Assembly (NCBI RefSeq): GCF_014696315.1
Contig: NZ_JACJPX010000044.1
Span: forward strand, 1 to 64,000
Reading direction: 5' to 3'
DNA: 64,000 nucleotides
Origin: Calothrix membranacea FACHB-236
GTDB taxonomy: Bacteria; Cyanobacteriota; Cyanobacteriia; Cyanobacteriales; Nostocaceae
The number at the start of each line of letters is the position of its first letter. The stretch's first letter is position 1. The notes below the pieces were generated by a model. The model was not told the origin of the DNA. It made no database searches and worked only from the letters and a program-made list of their open reading frames with translations. A program made the translations under genes and the position numbers. Of this stretch, positions 55,095 to 64,000 are shown piece by piece.

Positions 55095-55568
55095 CTATTG
55101 GCTTAATTCCATCAGCATTTCTATAGTGCTGATGCGAAAACCACAAGATGCAAATAACCGCCGCGCCGCTTCGTTAATTGCTGCGGTATCCAGCCTGATT
55201 TGTTTAATCCCCATTTTCTCAAACCTTTCAACAGCCTGTATTACCATCTGTCGTGCTACCCCTTGTTGACGATAATCTGGCTCAACCCAAATATCGTGAA
55301 TAAAAGCAAATTCCTTTAACCGATAAATAGGAATTTCGCGCTCAACTGTTGCTACTAGAAACGCCACTAAATTCTCTTCAGCTTCAGCTACGAGAAATAC
55401 ACTACTATCGCTATTTGCCAACCTTCCCAACCAGTTTTGATAACGCTGTTCTGGATGAGGTAGAAACCCATATTTGGCAGAGTCCCAGGCTTCATGCAAA
55501 GCACAAATCTTTGCAACCATTGGTAGAACTTTGGGTACGTCAGCTGGCGTAGCAGGACGGATCAGCAT
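55095..55568 (-). CDS. GNAT-family N-acetyltransferase
   Basis: A 157-residue acetyltransferase starting MLIRPATPADVPKVLPMVAK. The acetyl-CoA loop is VEPDYRQQGVARQMVIQAVE, motif B is IKQIRLDTAAINEAARRLFA, then SCGFRIS. The acceptor (small molecule or protein N-terminus) is unknown. It is a single gene that converges with ndhN. Confidence 0.88.
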   Translation of the reverse strand: MLIRPATPADVPKVLPMVAKICALHEAWDSAKYGFLPHPEQRYQNWLGRLANSDSSVFLVAEAEENLVAFLVATVEREIPIYRLKEFAFIHDIWVEPDYRQQGVARQMVIQAVERFEKMGIKQIRLDTAAINEAARRLFASCGFRISTIEMLMELSQ

Positions 55569-55790
55569 AAGCTAAAGGCTTGAGAAGCAATCTGTTTTTG
55601 CATTGTAGCGAATTGATACGCAACAATAATTAATATTAGAGCGATCGCAATTTTACTACTGGTAAATAATAGAAAACTTTCTGCTTTCAAGGATTCAGTT
55701 TGTAACAAAAACTGTAACAACAGTATTATTTGAGCATTGATCCGTCTAGATTGGGGAAAAATCTGCGCGTAATCCCTGAATAGGCGGGTA

Positions 55791-56645
55791 ATGTTGCTTA
55801 ATGATATCCGAGATTATCAAATTACATTTCTGTCCTTGTTTCTTTTTTTAGGAATTGGCACAAGGGACTGGACATTGCAGCCGGAGTTAATCGGAGTGGC
55901 GATCGCTACTTGTCTATTAACCCAATGGATTTTGTCATCGATTTTGAGTAAAGAACAAAACATCAATATTCGTAGTGCTTTAATTACCTCATTGGGACTC
56001 AGCTTATTGTTGCGAGCCGATCATTGGACGACAATGGCTTTAGCCGCAGCAAGTGCGATCGCTAGTAAATTTTTTTTCCAAGTTGGTAATAAACATTTCT
56101 TCAATCCTGCCAACTTTGGTATTATTACTGCCTTGCTGCTCACCTCTGATGCTTGGGTTTCGCCAGGACAGTGGGGAGAAGACTGGTGGTATGGGCTGTT
56201 ATTTGTCGGTACAGGTGGCATGATTTTGCAGCGAGTTGGTCGCTGGGATACGACAGCTGCTTTTCTGGGTTCCTACTCACTGCTAGAAGCAATTCGCAAT
56301 CTCTGGCTAGGTTGGACTTGGGATGTTTATTGGCATCGTTTAATGAGTGGGTCTTTATTATTATTCGCCCTGTTTATGGTCACAGATCCGCGCTCAATTC
56401 CCAATGCCCGAATTGGTCGCTTAGTTTGGGCAGTTTGCATCGCCATATTCACTTTTATCCTGCGGAATTATTTCTTTATTTCCAGTGCAGTTTTCTGGGC
56501 CCTGTTTATTCTAGCTCCATTGACCATTTTGTTCGATGCCCTCTGGTCAGATGCAGAATATTCCTGGTTTAAAAAAGACGAGAACAGTCCTATTACATCT
56601 ATTTCAACAATTAGCAATCAAGATTCCCTAACCTCTAGTTCCTAA
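55791..56645 (+). CDS. RnfD/NqrB-like membrane protein
   Basis: A 284-residue integral membrane protein with about eight hydrophobic helices. The segments FFNPANFGIITALLLT and FALFMVTDPRSIPNARIGRL match the RnfD/NqrB (NQR2) family. The flavin-attachment motif is not clearly conserved and no other rnf gene is present, so it is probably a stand-alone homologue of unknown electron-transfer or transport role. The DUF2330 gene follows after 33 bp and is probably in the same operon. Confidence 0.8.
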   Translation: MLLNDIRDYQITFLSLFLFLGIGTRDWTLQPELIGVAIATCLLTQWILSSILSKEQNINIRSALITSLGLSLLLRADHWTTMALAAASAIASKFFFQVGNKHFFNPANFGIITALLLTSDAWVSPGQWGEDWWYGLLFVGTGGMILQRVGRWDTTAAFLGSYSLLEAIRNLWLGWTWDVYWHRLMSGSLLLFALFMVTDPRSIPNARIGRLVWAVCIAIFTFILRNYFFISSAVFWALFILAPLTILFDALWSDAEYSWFKKDENSPITSISTISNQDSLTSSS

Positions 56646-56678
56646 TTCCTAGCCCTTTGAACACAATTGAGAAATAAC

Positions 56679-58055
56679 ATGAAACCCTTAAGATTTTTAA
56701 TTTCAATAGTCATAGCATTGATAGCTGTTCTGTCTTTTACGCCTACAGCATGGGCATTTTGCGGATTTTATGTTTCTAAAGCTGATAGCAAACTTTATAA
56801 CCAAGCTTCTCAGGTAGTAATTGCGCGAGATGGCGATCGCACTGTCTTGACAATGGCTAATGATTTTCAGGGTGCAGTCAAAGATTTTGCGATCGTTGTA
56901 CCTGTACCAACTGTGTTGCAAAAAGACCAAGTTCGTGTTGCTGAACCCAAAATTATTGAACGGCTTGATGCTTTTAGCGCGCCACGATTAGTAGAGTATT
57001 TTGATTCAGATCCCTGCGCTCGGGTTTACGAAGGTGAAAATATGCCACAAGCATCACCTAGAGCCGCAGCTATAGATCAGAAGGCGGGTAGAAGGGGGGG
57101 TACTGATTTAGGTGTCACTGTTGAGGCACGCTTTAATGTTGGCGAATACGATATTGTTATCCTCAGTGCTAAAGAGTCTGGAGGCTTGGAGATTTGGCTC
57201 AATCAAAATGGCTACAAAATTCCTAAGGGAGCTAAAGAATTACTTCAGCCATATATTCGCTCTTCAATGAAATTCTTTGTAGCGAAAGTCAATCTAGACA
57301 AATTTGAGCAATCTGGTTATCAGTTACTCCGTCCCCTGCAAATATTTTACAAATCACCTAGGTTCATGCTGCCAATTCGTTTAGGTATGATTAATGCCGC
57401 AGCTGAACAGGATGTGATTGTTTATATCTTATCTCCCAAAGGTCAAGCAGAAACTACTAACTATCGCACGGTAAAAATTCCCTCTGACGCTAATATTCCC
57501 TTGTTTGTCAAAAATGAATTTGGCGATTTCTATAAGTCCATGTTCCAAACTTCTTACACTAAAGAAGACCGGAAAGTAGCTTTCTTAGAATATGCTTGGG
57601 ATATGAGTAGTTGCGATCCTTGTTCCGCCGAACCCTTATCTTTAGAGGAACTTAAGCAAGCAGGTGTATTTTGGCTGGATGATGATTCTCGTAATAATCA
57701 GACATTACCTCGTGGTTTTCGTCCACCTGTTCCTACTAGCAATGTGTTCATCAGCCGATTGCATATCCGCTACACTCGCAACAAATTCCCCGAAGATCCA
57801 ATGTTCCAAGAAACTTCTAACCGGGAATCTTTTCAAGGGCGTTACATCTTACAACATCCGTTTACAGGCGACTTAAATTGTCCAGCGGGGCGAGAATACA
57901 AGCAGTCATTAACTAAGCGTTTTGAACAAGAAGCACAAACTTTAGCCAAGCTAACTAACTGGAATATTCAAGATATCCGCCGCAAAATGAATTTCAATGT
58001 TAGTGATTTAACCCCTTCCTGGTGGGAGAGTTTCTTTTCCTGGTTAGGGTTATAG
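56679..58055 (+). CDS. DUF2330 exported protein
   Basis: A 458-residue protein. A signal peptide spans about 1-27 (LISIVIALIAVLSFTPTAWA). The mature part starts FCGFYVSKADSKLYNQASQV, the DUF2330 signature, with DFAIVVPVPTVLQKDQV and the region SSCDPCSAEPLS. Function is unknown; the domain occurs in many bacteria beside membrane proteins such as RnfD-like ones. ATG 56679 is chosen over a TTG at 56667. The last 15 residues (SWWESFFSWLGL) are hydrophobic. Confidence 0.87.
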   Translation: MKPLRFLISIVIALIAVLSFTPTAWAFCGFYVSKADSKLYNQASQVVIARDGDRTVLTMANDFQGAVKDFAIVVPVPTVLQKDQVRVAEPKIIERLDAFSAPRLVEYFDSDPCARVYEGENMPQASPRAAAIDQKAGRRGGTDLGVTVEARFNVGEYDIVILSAKESGGLEIWLNQNGYKIPKGAKELLQPYIRSSMKFFVAKVNLDKFEQSGYQLLRPLQIFYKSPRFMLPIRLGMINAAAEQDVIVYILSPKGQAETTNYRTVKIPSDANIPLFVKNEFGDFYKSMFQTSYTKEDRKVAFLEYAWDMSSCDPCSAEPLSLEELKQAGVFWLDDDSRNNQTLPRGFRPPVPTSNVFISRLHIRYTRNKFPEDPMFQETSNRESFQGRYILQHPFTGDLNCPAGREYKQSLTKRFEQEAQTLAKLTNWNIQDIRRKMNFNVSDLTPSWWESFFSWLGL

Positions 58056-58076
58056 TTCAATTTGTTGATTGAGGAT

Positions 58077-58128
58077 AAAAGGGAAAGAGGAAAGCTTTGT
58101 TCTTTCCCCTTTCCCTTTTAATTTTTGA
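58077..58128. terminator. strong hairpin after the DUF2330 gene
   Basis: An 18-bp stem, AAAAGGGAAAGAGGAAAG 58077-58094 with CTTTCCCCTTTCCCTTTT 58102-58119, then AATTTTTG. It probably ends transcripts from both sides. Confidence 0.85.
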
Positions 58129-58226
58129 ACGAAAAATTTTAGATTTTAGATGAAAATGAAAATCTCAAATCTAAAATAAAGCGTTTTCAGCCTCTCCATT
58201 CATTGAGACAAAATTCGTTGTTCCAG

Positions 58227-58246
58227 CCTCTTCTTGAAAGAAGAGG
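58227..58246. terminator. second hairpin before the phosphatase 3' end
   Basis: CCTCTTCTT followed by AAGAAGAGG, an 8-bp stem, 50 bp downstream of the phosphatase stop on the minus strand. No T-run. Confidence 0.45.
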
Positions 58247-58295
58247 TTAATCTAAAATTGAGTGCTAATCTTGCTAACCATTTAGGTAATTTAAA

Positions 58296-61200
58296 TTAGG
58301 CGAAAACAAAGCTGGTGTTAACATCTAAATTAGTCACACCATTAACGATCGCCAAAGTTTGACCGCCAAAGCCAATCTCAGTATTACCGTTGATTGTGTT
58401 CAATGCCAAAGTATTAGCGTTAATACCTAAACTAGAACTTCCAAGGATACCAATTACATCAGTACCAATCTGAAAGTCCAGGATAGTATTAGCCGCAACA
58501 GGTAGTTCAGCATTGACAATCCAGAATTGGTCTGCACCAGCACCTCCAGAAAGAAGGTTGTCGCCACCTGATTGCACATATAATTTGTCGTTACCTTCAC
58601 CACCAAGGATGCGATCGCTAGTACCGAGGTAAAAAATATCGTTACCTTCACCACCCGATATCCGATTACCACCTTGACTATCGGTAGCATCAAAAGTGTC
58701 GTCGCCAGAACCACCAGCAACACGATTCCCTTTGCTAACGTAGATTACGTCATCACCGCTACCTAAATTGATGCGGTTACGTCCAGCGATCGCAGAAATA
58801 ACGGTTTGAGTATCAACTTCGTCATTACCAGCACCAGTAAAGACTGTGTCGTTGATACCGTCAAATGTAGCGTTAGGCACACCCGCAATCAAATCATCAT
58901 TTCCAGGAGTTCCAGATACTAATTCAGTTTCTTGTTGTGCAGCGGCTTCTGCGGCTGTGACACCAAACAAAGTTTGATACATCAGCTTGTAAATCTCAGT
59001 GTTATCCACAGTGCTGGGTAATTTGTCAGCATTCATGCCGTAGGTTTTAGCAACAATGCTACCGGGGAAGTCGGGAGTACCTGTCCAAGCAATACCAAAG
59101 TTACCCATTGGGCCATCTATGCTGTCTTTGGCGGCAAAGGGTTGCCAAGGATTGTCAGCACTAGCAGTGCTACCATTCACCCCATCTAGATAATTCCGAG
59201 TGGTATTACTAGTTGTAGGATTAACGTTGATAAATGGAACTTCAGTTTCGCTATTGGCGATCGCTGGCTCTGTGGTGGAGTTCCCGGAGGGGCGAGTGTA
59301 GGGAGCAAATTGGAAAACTTGCAAGCCACCAGCATCACTATCTGCGGCTGTGACTACCAAGGTGTTGGGGTCTTGGGTATTTACGTATTCTTGTGCTACC
59401 CCAATGGCGGCATCGGCTCGACGTAGCGCCTCAATTGTACCAGCAGCATTATTGTTGTTCGCAAAGTTATCGGTACCCTCTTCTTCAACTACAGCAAAGA
59501 AGCCATCGGGATCTTTATTGATGATTTTTAAAGATGCATCTAGCATCTCAGCTACAGTGGGTGCTGTAGCTACATACAACGGTAGGGGCTTGTCACTATT
59601 GAGATTTAAAGCTTCTTCGTTGCGGTCATCGAAGGTATGAATAGCAGCAAATACACCTAAAAGCTTCTCTGGTGGATTAGTGCTATTTACTACCTGATTC
59701 ATTTGTTCTTCAGTATATACAACCGTATATCCCAAAGACTTTGCTAGTTCAATTAAATTAATTTGGGGACGGCGTTCTGGGCGGCTTTCTGACGCATCTA
59801 ACTCCGCAGTCACGTGAAAACCGGTAGTTCCCTTCGGCAGCATATAGAGTTCACCACCACCCATGATGACATTGGTACCGGAGCGAATTACCTGTTCGAT
59901 GATTTCAGCGAACTTATCCCGCGCGCGAATATCGTCGCCTAGACGATTGGTGGTTTCAGCTGCAAAGGCCGCAGTACCAGGCTCTGCTAAATGTCCAGAT
60001 TGGATGAGTGCAGTAGCTTTACCTGCAGCGATCGCTTCTTCGAGGATGGTAGAGCCAGTTTTACCAGAAGCAGGGGTAACTGAGGACTGGTCTTCATTTA
60101 GACCAAAGGATTCAGCAAATACCTTCACGCCATTGGCATGAGTAACCGCCCCTGCGTTGGATGTACCTGTTAACTGGTCTTCCATGTGTCCTAAATAGAC
60201 ACCTGCATTAGACATGTTGTCCCAGTTGATTCTGCCATCCGGGCCTTTGTCTATATTTCGCAGCGCCATGTAATGTGAAGGGCTGGTGCCATCTGGATGG
60301 ATAAAGATGACATTTCCTGTGTCCTTTGTAGCTTTGGGTGCCTCTGGGGGAGCCGGATTCCGGGAAGGTAGTTCAGTGTTGAATAGGGTCTCATACATCA
60401 ACTCATATATTTTGGTGTTGTCCAGCGTCCCTGGCAGTTTTTCGGCATTGAGACCATGAGCTTTAGAAACAATCGATCCGCTGAAGTCGGGAGTACCTGC
60501 CCAAGCAACACCAAAATTGAAGACATCGCCATTGACATCTGGCGCAGCGGTGAAAGGAAGCGTGTTTGCCCCAGTTTGTCCATCAAGAGGAATGAGGCGT
60601 GCTTCTGTTGTTGGGTTATTGTTGACAGTACCTACAGGCTGATTGGGAGTACGTGGATCGACGGACTGTAAACCACCTGCATCACTATCAGCAGCCGTCA
60701 ACAGTAGAGTGTTTTCGTATTTATTAATAAAATCCAGTGCTACACCAATTGCAGCATCAGCGCGGCGCAAGCCCTCTAAGGTACCAGCAGCATTATTGTT
60801 GTTACCAAAGTTGTCTGTGCCTTCCTCTTCAACAATCGCTATAGAACCATTGTTAAAGTTGGGATGCTTTTCCATCAACTTCTGGGTAACATCCAACATT
60901 TCTGCAATGGTTGGTGCTGTTTCCAGATAAAGAGGAAGTTTTTGTGTCGCTAAAACTTCCTCTGGGCGATCGTTGAAGGTGTGGACAGGAGCAAATACAC
61001 CGAGAACTTTGGTTGGTGGTGTAGGATACTTCGTGGGATCTAGCAGTTCATTAAGTTGTTGCTCAGTATAAACAACGGTGTAACCGTTGCTTTTAGCTAG
61101 TTCAATCAGGTTTTCTTTGGGGCGTTGCAAACCACTTGTGCTAATGGCATCCAATTGCGCTGCTGTACCGTGGAAGCCATCTGTACCAACTGGGAGAAGG

Positions 61201-61691
61201 TTGAGTTCACCACCACCAAGAATAAAATCTACACCTGAGAGAATTACCTGCTTGGCAATCTCCGCAGTTTGTTGGCGAGGCGGAGTCCGCTGGCCATTCA
61301 CATTTAGTTCACCTACCTGGGCGACGAATGCAGCCGTCCCTGGCTCATAGATAGCGCCAGATTGGACTAAGGCGGTTACCTTATTGGCAGCTATTGCTTC
61401 TTGAACGATGGTCTTACCAGCTTTGCCAGATAGGGAAGTAACAGTTGAATTATCTGCATTCAAACCAAAAGATTCGGCATATACCTTGGTACCTGTGGCA
61501 TGAGTAACAGCACCAGCATTCGATGTGCCACCGAGCTGATCTTCCATGTGACCCAGATAAACACCCGCATGAGCCAGATTATCCCAATTTAAGCGTCCAT
61601 CAGGCCCTTTATCAACAAACCGTGCGATCGCATAATGAGATGGGCTGGTTCCATCTGGATGAATAAAAATAACATGATTACCGTTAGCCAT
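58296..61691 (-). CDS. giant duplicated alkaline phosphatase with calcium-binding repeats
   Basis: A protein of about 1131 residues made of two tandem PhoA-superfamily domains (about 1-480 and 480-960) and a C-terminal RTX/hemolysin-type tail (GGSGDDTF, GGEGNDIFYLG, GGEGNDKLYV). Both copies begin VIFIHPDGTSPSHY (Asp position kept) and contain TSNAGAVTHA, whose Ser aligns with the PhoA nucleophile. The ligand positions corresponding to PhoA His331 and His370 read Asn (GTDNFxNNNN) and Ser (AADSDAGG) in both. There is no N-terminal signal; the RTX tail points to type I secretion. A likely Pho box precedes the gene. The start at ATG 61691 (AGAGG before it) is preferred over 61739. Confidence 0.9.
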   Translation of the reverse strand: MANGNHVIFIHPDGTSPSHYAIARFVDKGPDGRLNWDNLAHAGVYLGHMEDQLGGTSNAGAVTHATGTKVYAESFGLNADNSTVTSLSGKAGKTIVQEAIAANKVTALVQSGAIYEPGTAAFVAQVGELNVNGQRTPPRQQTAEIAKQVILSGVDFILGGGELNLLPVGTDGFHGTAAQLDAISTSGLQRPKENLIELAKSNGYTVVYTEQQLNELLDPTKYPTPPTKVLGVFAPVHTFNDRPEEVLATQKLPLYLETAPTIAEMLDVTQKLMEKHPNFNNGSIAIVEEEGTDNFGNNNNAAGTLEGLRRADAAIGVALDFINKYENTLLLTAADSDAGGLQSVDPRTPNQPVGTVNNNPTTEARLIPLDGQTGANTLPFTAAPDVNGDVFNFGVAWAGTPDFSGSIVSKAHGLNAEKLPGTLDNTKIYELMYETLFNTELPSRNPAPPEAPKATKDTGNVIFIHPDGTSPSHYMALRNIDKGPDGRINWDNMSNAGVYLGHMEDQLTGTSNAGAVTHANGVKVFAESFGLNEDQSSVTPASGKTGSTILEEAIAAGKATALIQSGHLAEPGTAAFAAETTNRLGDDIRARDKFAEIIEQVIRSGTNVIMGGGELYMLPKGTTGFHVTAELDASESRPERRPQINLIELAKSLGYTVVYTEEQMNQVVNSTNPPEKLLGVFAAIHTFDDRNEEALNLNSDKPLPLYVATAPTVAEMLDASLKIINKDPDGFFAVVEEEGTDNFANNNNAAGTIEALRRADAAIGVAQEYVNTQDPNTLVVTAADSDAGGLQVFQFAPYTRPSGNSTTEPAIANSETEVPFINVNPTTSNTTRNYLDGVNGSTASADNPWQPFAAKDSIDGPMGNFGIAWTGTPDFPGSIVAKTYGMNADKLPSTVDNTEIYKLMYQTLFGVTAAEAAAQQETELVSGTPGNDDLIAGVPNATFDGINDTVFTGAGNDEVDTQTVISAIAGRNRINLGSGDDVIYVSKGNRVAGGSGDDTFDATDSQGGNRISGGEGNDIFYLGTSDRILGGEGNDKLYVQSGGDNLLSGGAGADQFWIVNAELPVAANTILDFQIGTDVIGILGSSSLGINANTLALNTINGNTEIGFGGQTLAIVNGVTNLDVNTSFVFA

Positions 61692-62172
61692 AAAACCTCT
61701 AAATCCAGTTAGGTTTGCACAAGCTTTTTCAATAAACATGAGTATTGTTAAGAAAAATTAAGACAAATAGTTAAGATAACTCTATATTTTGATTAATTAA
61801 TAGCTATGGCTCTATAGATACCAATGAAAAAATCTATAGGTTTAATCAATAGCCTTTGTTTTATACATTGCTAAGTTTGCAATCAAAAATCTAGTTATTT
61901 CTGGAACTTAAAATATAAAATATCTATCCTAAGAATATATTTATTTTATTTGTCTATTGTGAAACTTTTAAATTAGATAATAGACTGTAGAAGGAGAGAA
62001 TTATAGGATTATGTTATTTTTCAAAAATTTGATACCTATCTAATAGTAATATATTGGATTTTTTTTATTCATTTAAGCGCGTAAAAGAGAAAATTTTACT
62101 CAAGTTGAAAATAATAGGTTTTTTGGAAAATATTTGCATTAAAATATTCTTGCTTTCTTTACCCAGATTGCT
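61692..62172. other. divergent regulatory spacer
   Basis: About 480 bp, very AT-rich, between the phosphatase and the sigma-factor gene. The Pho-box-like repeats at 61747-61775 are the only clear signal. No ORF is seen. Confidence 0.5.
61747..61775 (-). promoter_or_regulatory. candidate Pho box
   Basis: On the minus strand three CTTAA(C/T) words occur in a row, at plus 61775-61770, 61762-61757 and 61752-61747 (spacing 13 and 10 bp). Cyanobacterial Pho boxes are tandem CTTAACC-type repeats spaced 11 bp and bound by PhoB/SphR. The position, 55-85 bp before the preferred ATG 61691, fits activation of the phosphatase; it would also make the upstream ATG 61739 unlikely. Confidence 0.55.
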
Positions 62173-62823
62173 ATGGTTGAATTGGATGAACAGCTACGCT
62201 ACTTAGTTACCCAAGCTTGTGAAAACCCACCCGGAAGTAAAGAGCGTCAAAAGCTGCTCACGCAAATTATTCGTTTGACTACAAGTAGACTCTGGCGGGA
62301 AAGTAGCCCTTATTATCAAGACGCACTTCAACAAACTTGGTTATATTTCTGTCGCAATATTTGTGAAGCTAGGACAGGCCAAGCCTATGATCCTAATTAT
62401 GGGAGTGTTGTGACTTGGCTAAATGCTTACCTAAAACGCAGGCTTCAAGACTTTTACCTCAACCAGCAACGAGAACAAGCTATCAAAGTACCTTTGAAAA
62501 TCCGTCAGTCTGGTTCGGGTGACAATAGCGGTACTCTTGATCCTGTAGATAACCTAGCTGCTAACCCTGAAGCTCCCCCGATTTTAGATAATGTAAGAAT
62601 ATGGGCGGAAGCAGATTTTCAAGGAGAACTACGCAGTACTTATATCAAAGGGCGTTCTGATGTAAATTGTCAGGTATTAATTTTAAAACGCTTACCCCCA
62701 GAAGCTAGCTGGAAAGAGTTGTCTGAAGAATTCGGTTTATCAATTCCCACTTTAAGCAGTTTTTATCAACGTCAATGTTTACCACGCTTACGGAAATTTG
62801 CAGAAAGCGAGGGTTATTTATAA
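62173..62823 (+). CDS. sigma-70-like factor of a cyanobacterial group
   Basis: A 216-residue protein. The region 2-like part is LTTSRLWRESSPYYQDALQQ, TWLYFCRNICEA and VVTWLNAYLKRRLQDFYLNQ. The C-terminal region 4-like HTH is ASWKELSEEFGLSIPTLSSF followed by YQRQCLPRLRKF. It lacks region 1 and 3, as small alternative sigma factors do. No anti-sigma gene is adjacent. Its targets are unknown. Confidence 0.8.
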   Translation: MVELDEQLRYLVTQACENPPGSKERQKLLTQIIRLTTSRLWRESSPYYQDALQQTWLYFCRNICEARTGQAYDPNYGSVVTWLNAYLKRRLQDFYLNQQREQAIKVPLKIRQSGSGDNSGTLDPVDNLAANPEAPPILDNVRIWAEADFQGELRSTYIKGRSDVNCQVLILKRLPPEASWKELSEEFGLSIPTLSSFYQRQCLPRLRKFAESEGYL

Positions 62824-63512
62824 AAATTTCAAACTTATACAATCTAGAACAGCAATTTATTAATAAAAATGAAAGATTTTTTAGCGTAGGTATTAGTTAT
62901 AATCAGGCTTTGAGTTAAAATCTAAAGCTGCCCATTCTCAGTTTTTCTCAGGTTTCCTAATCTGCTGAATTACCAATTTATCGGCTTTTCTCTGCGTAAG
63001 TAGGTGGGTACTCCTTTGGAGAACTCGTTCGCGTCCCGCAGAGAAGGAGAAAAGTAGCCGCTTATGTGTTTATATCCTCATGCCATTCCTTCGGAACGCT
63101 ACGCGAACGGCGGTTAATTTTTTATGACTGTACCTCACCAATGCGCGAATTTTTGTAATATTTTTTATGATAAAACGCTGACACAATATAATAATTAATA
63201 GGCGCTTTTTTGTTTATTAAACATATCAGATTTGAAACTTAAGCGCTTTTAGTAATGAAAATATAACTTTCTGAATTAAGTTAGATAGTTATCTTAATAA
63301 AACGTACTGTATATTTAAAAGACTGTATATAATTTTCTTTCCTAATTCGTAATTATAGCAGATAATGGTGTAAATCTAATTGTAACTATAGTCTAAGCTT
63401 TAGTTTTTGAACTTAGATGAATTTACAGTCAGTAAATATACAGTTAGCTGCTATCTTATAATGTCAGCTTCTTTCTACTAAATCTTAATGTAATTTGAAA
63501 TAGCCCTAAATC
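62824..63512. other. intergenic with dispersed palindromic repeats
   Basis: About 690 bp without a gene. At 63001-63118 are Nostoc-type repeat words (GAACTCGTTCGCGTCCC, GAGAAAAGTAGCCG, CCTTCGGAACGCTACGCG) related to the block at 49260-49335. The remainder is AT-rich and should hold the TpsB promoter. Confidence 0.6.
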
Positions 63513-64000
63513 ATGATGAGCGATAAATCACTTCATAAGTATGGAGTTTTGTTATTACAACTGAGTATATTTGTGTTTCTGGGCAACATTAATGCTAAAG
63601 CCGCAAAAGCCCAAACTATTAATACTGCACAGATCCCAAATCTCAATTCTATTCAGGCGCAACAACTACCGCCGCCACAAGATGTACAACCGCCTGTAAC
63701 TTCTCCAACTCCCTTACCTAAACCACCACAACCACTACCACCACCAGAACAGCTACTTCCCGTACCTAGCCCATCTCCTGCACCTGAACAAACCCTACCC
63801 GAAAATCTTCCAGAAAATATTGTTGTAGAAAGATTTGAGGTTGTTGGTAGCACTGTATTTACTCCCCAACAATTAGCAGCAGAAACTAAGGAATTTCTCA
63901 ACAAGCCTATATCCTTAGCTGAGGTATTTCAAGCTCGTTCTAAAATTACCGATTTATATGTCAGAAATGGCTATATTACCTCTGGTGCTTATATTCCCCC
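63513..64000 (+). CDS. TpsB/ShlB-family two-partner secretion porin, 5' part
   Basis: The frame from ATG 63513 (or 63516) is open to the window edge. A signal peptide with core LLLQLSIFVFLGNINAKAAK is followed by a Pro-rich linker (about residues 60-105). A POTRA domain then begins: IVVERFEVVGSTVFTPQQLA, FLNKPISLAEVFQARSKIT and LYVRNGYITSGAYIPP. This matches ShlB/FhaC outer-membrane porins that export a TpsA partner. The barrel lies beyond the window; the partner gene is not visible. Confidence 0.88.
   Translation, partial: MMSDKSLHKYGVLLLQLSIFVFLGNINAKAAKAQTINTAQIPNLNSIQAQQLPPPQDVQPPVTSPTPLPKPPQPLPPPEQLLPVPSPSPAPEQTLPENLPENIVVERFEVVGSTVFTPQQLAAETKEFLNKPISLAEVFQARSKITDLYVRNGYITSGAYIP

Overview
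The window is chromosomal DNA from a filamentous, very probably heterocyst-forming cyanobacterium of the Nostoc/Calothrix/Tolypothrix type. The evidence is the many copies of the HIP1 octamer GCGATCGC, AT-rich spacers full of tandem heptamer repeats (CAAATGA, ACTCAGC and CATGCCC types), the cyanobacterial marker genes ndhN, CGLD27 and DUF3318, a natF-natG-natH-bgtA amino-acid transporter, and a cyanobacterial S10-spc-alpha ribosomal operon that starts at rplC and lacks rpsN and rpmD.

Layout. 1-7.6 kb: a small membrane protein, a PEP-CTERM/choice-of-anchor K surface protein, an AAA-like ATPase with an N-terminal HTH, a STAS-sugar transferase fusion, queE, DUF3318 and a YbjN-like protein. 8.2-12.4 kb: the N-II type ABC transporter for acidic and neutral amino acids. 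13.4-25.3 kb: two GT4 glycosyltransferases, rsfS-CGLD27, an asparaginase, initiator tRNA-Met with a clear promoter and terminator, a DUF697 GTPase-like protein, an orphan C5 DNA methyltransferase, deoC, recO and an MFS exporter. 25.6-28.4 kb: an accessory island of three toxin-antitoxin modules. 28.5-36.7 kb: a matrixin-like protease, secG, gpmI, an ABC-F ATPase, an Rpn/DUF2887 protein, an HTH-like hypothetical protein, a broken XRE regulator and prfA. 36.8-53.5 kb (minus strand): the complete rplC-to-rpmE/prfA ribosomal cluster with secY, adk, infA, rpoA and truA embedded. 54.5-64 kb: ndhN, a GNAT acetyltransferase, an RnfD-like membrane protein, a DUF2330 protein, a giant duplicated alkaline phosphatase with a calcium-binding tail, a sigma-70-like factor and the start of a two-partner-secretion TpsB porin.

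The most interesting signal is not a protein. Between ndhN and rplC, about 650 nt of minus-strand sequence without a long ORF folds on inspection into at least thirteen consecutive complementary stems. Two of them contain base pairs that are G-U on the minus strand but A-C mismatches on the plus strand, so the element is probably an RNA in the rplC direction. It would be a very long structured leader of the ribosomal operon, or a separate large non-coding RNA. A second, smaller structured spacer lies between rpsK and rpoA. Other points worth a look are heptamer repeats that have spread through the ribosomal spacers and supply spurious in-frame start codons, a probable Pho box before the duplicated phosphatase (whose usual metal-ligand positions appear substituted), and an XRE pseudogene with two disabling mutations.
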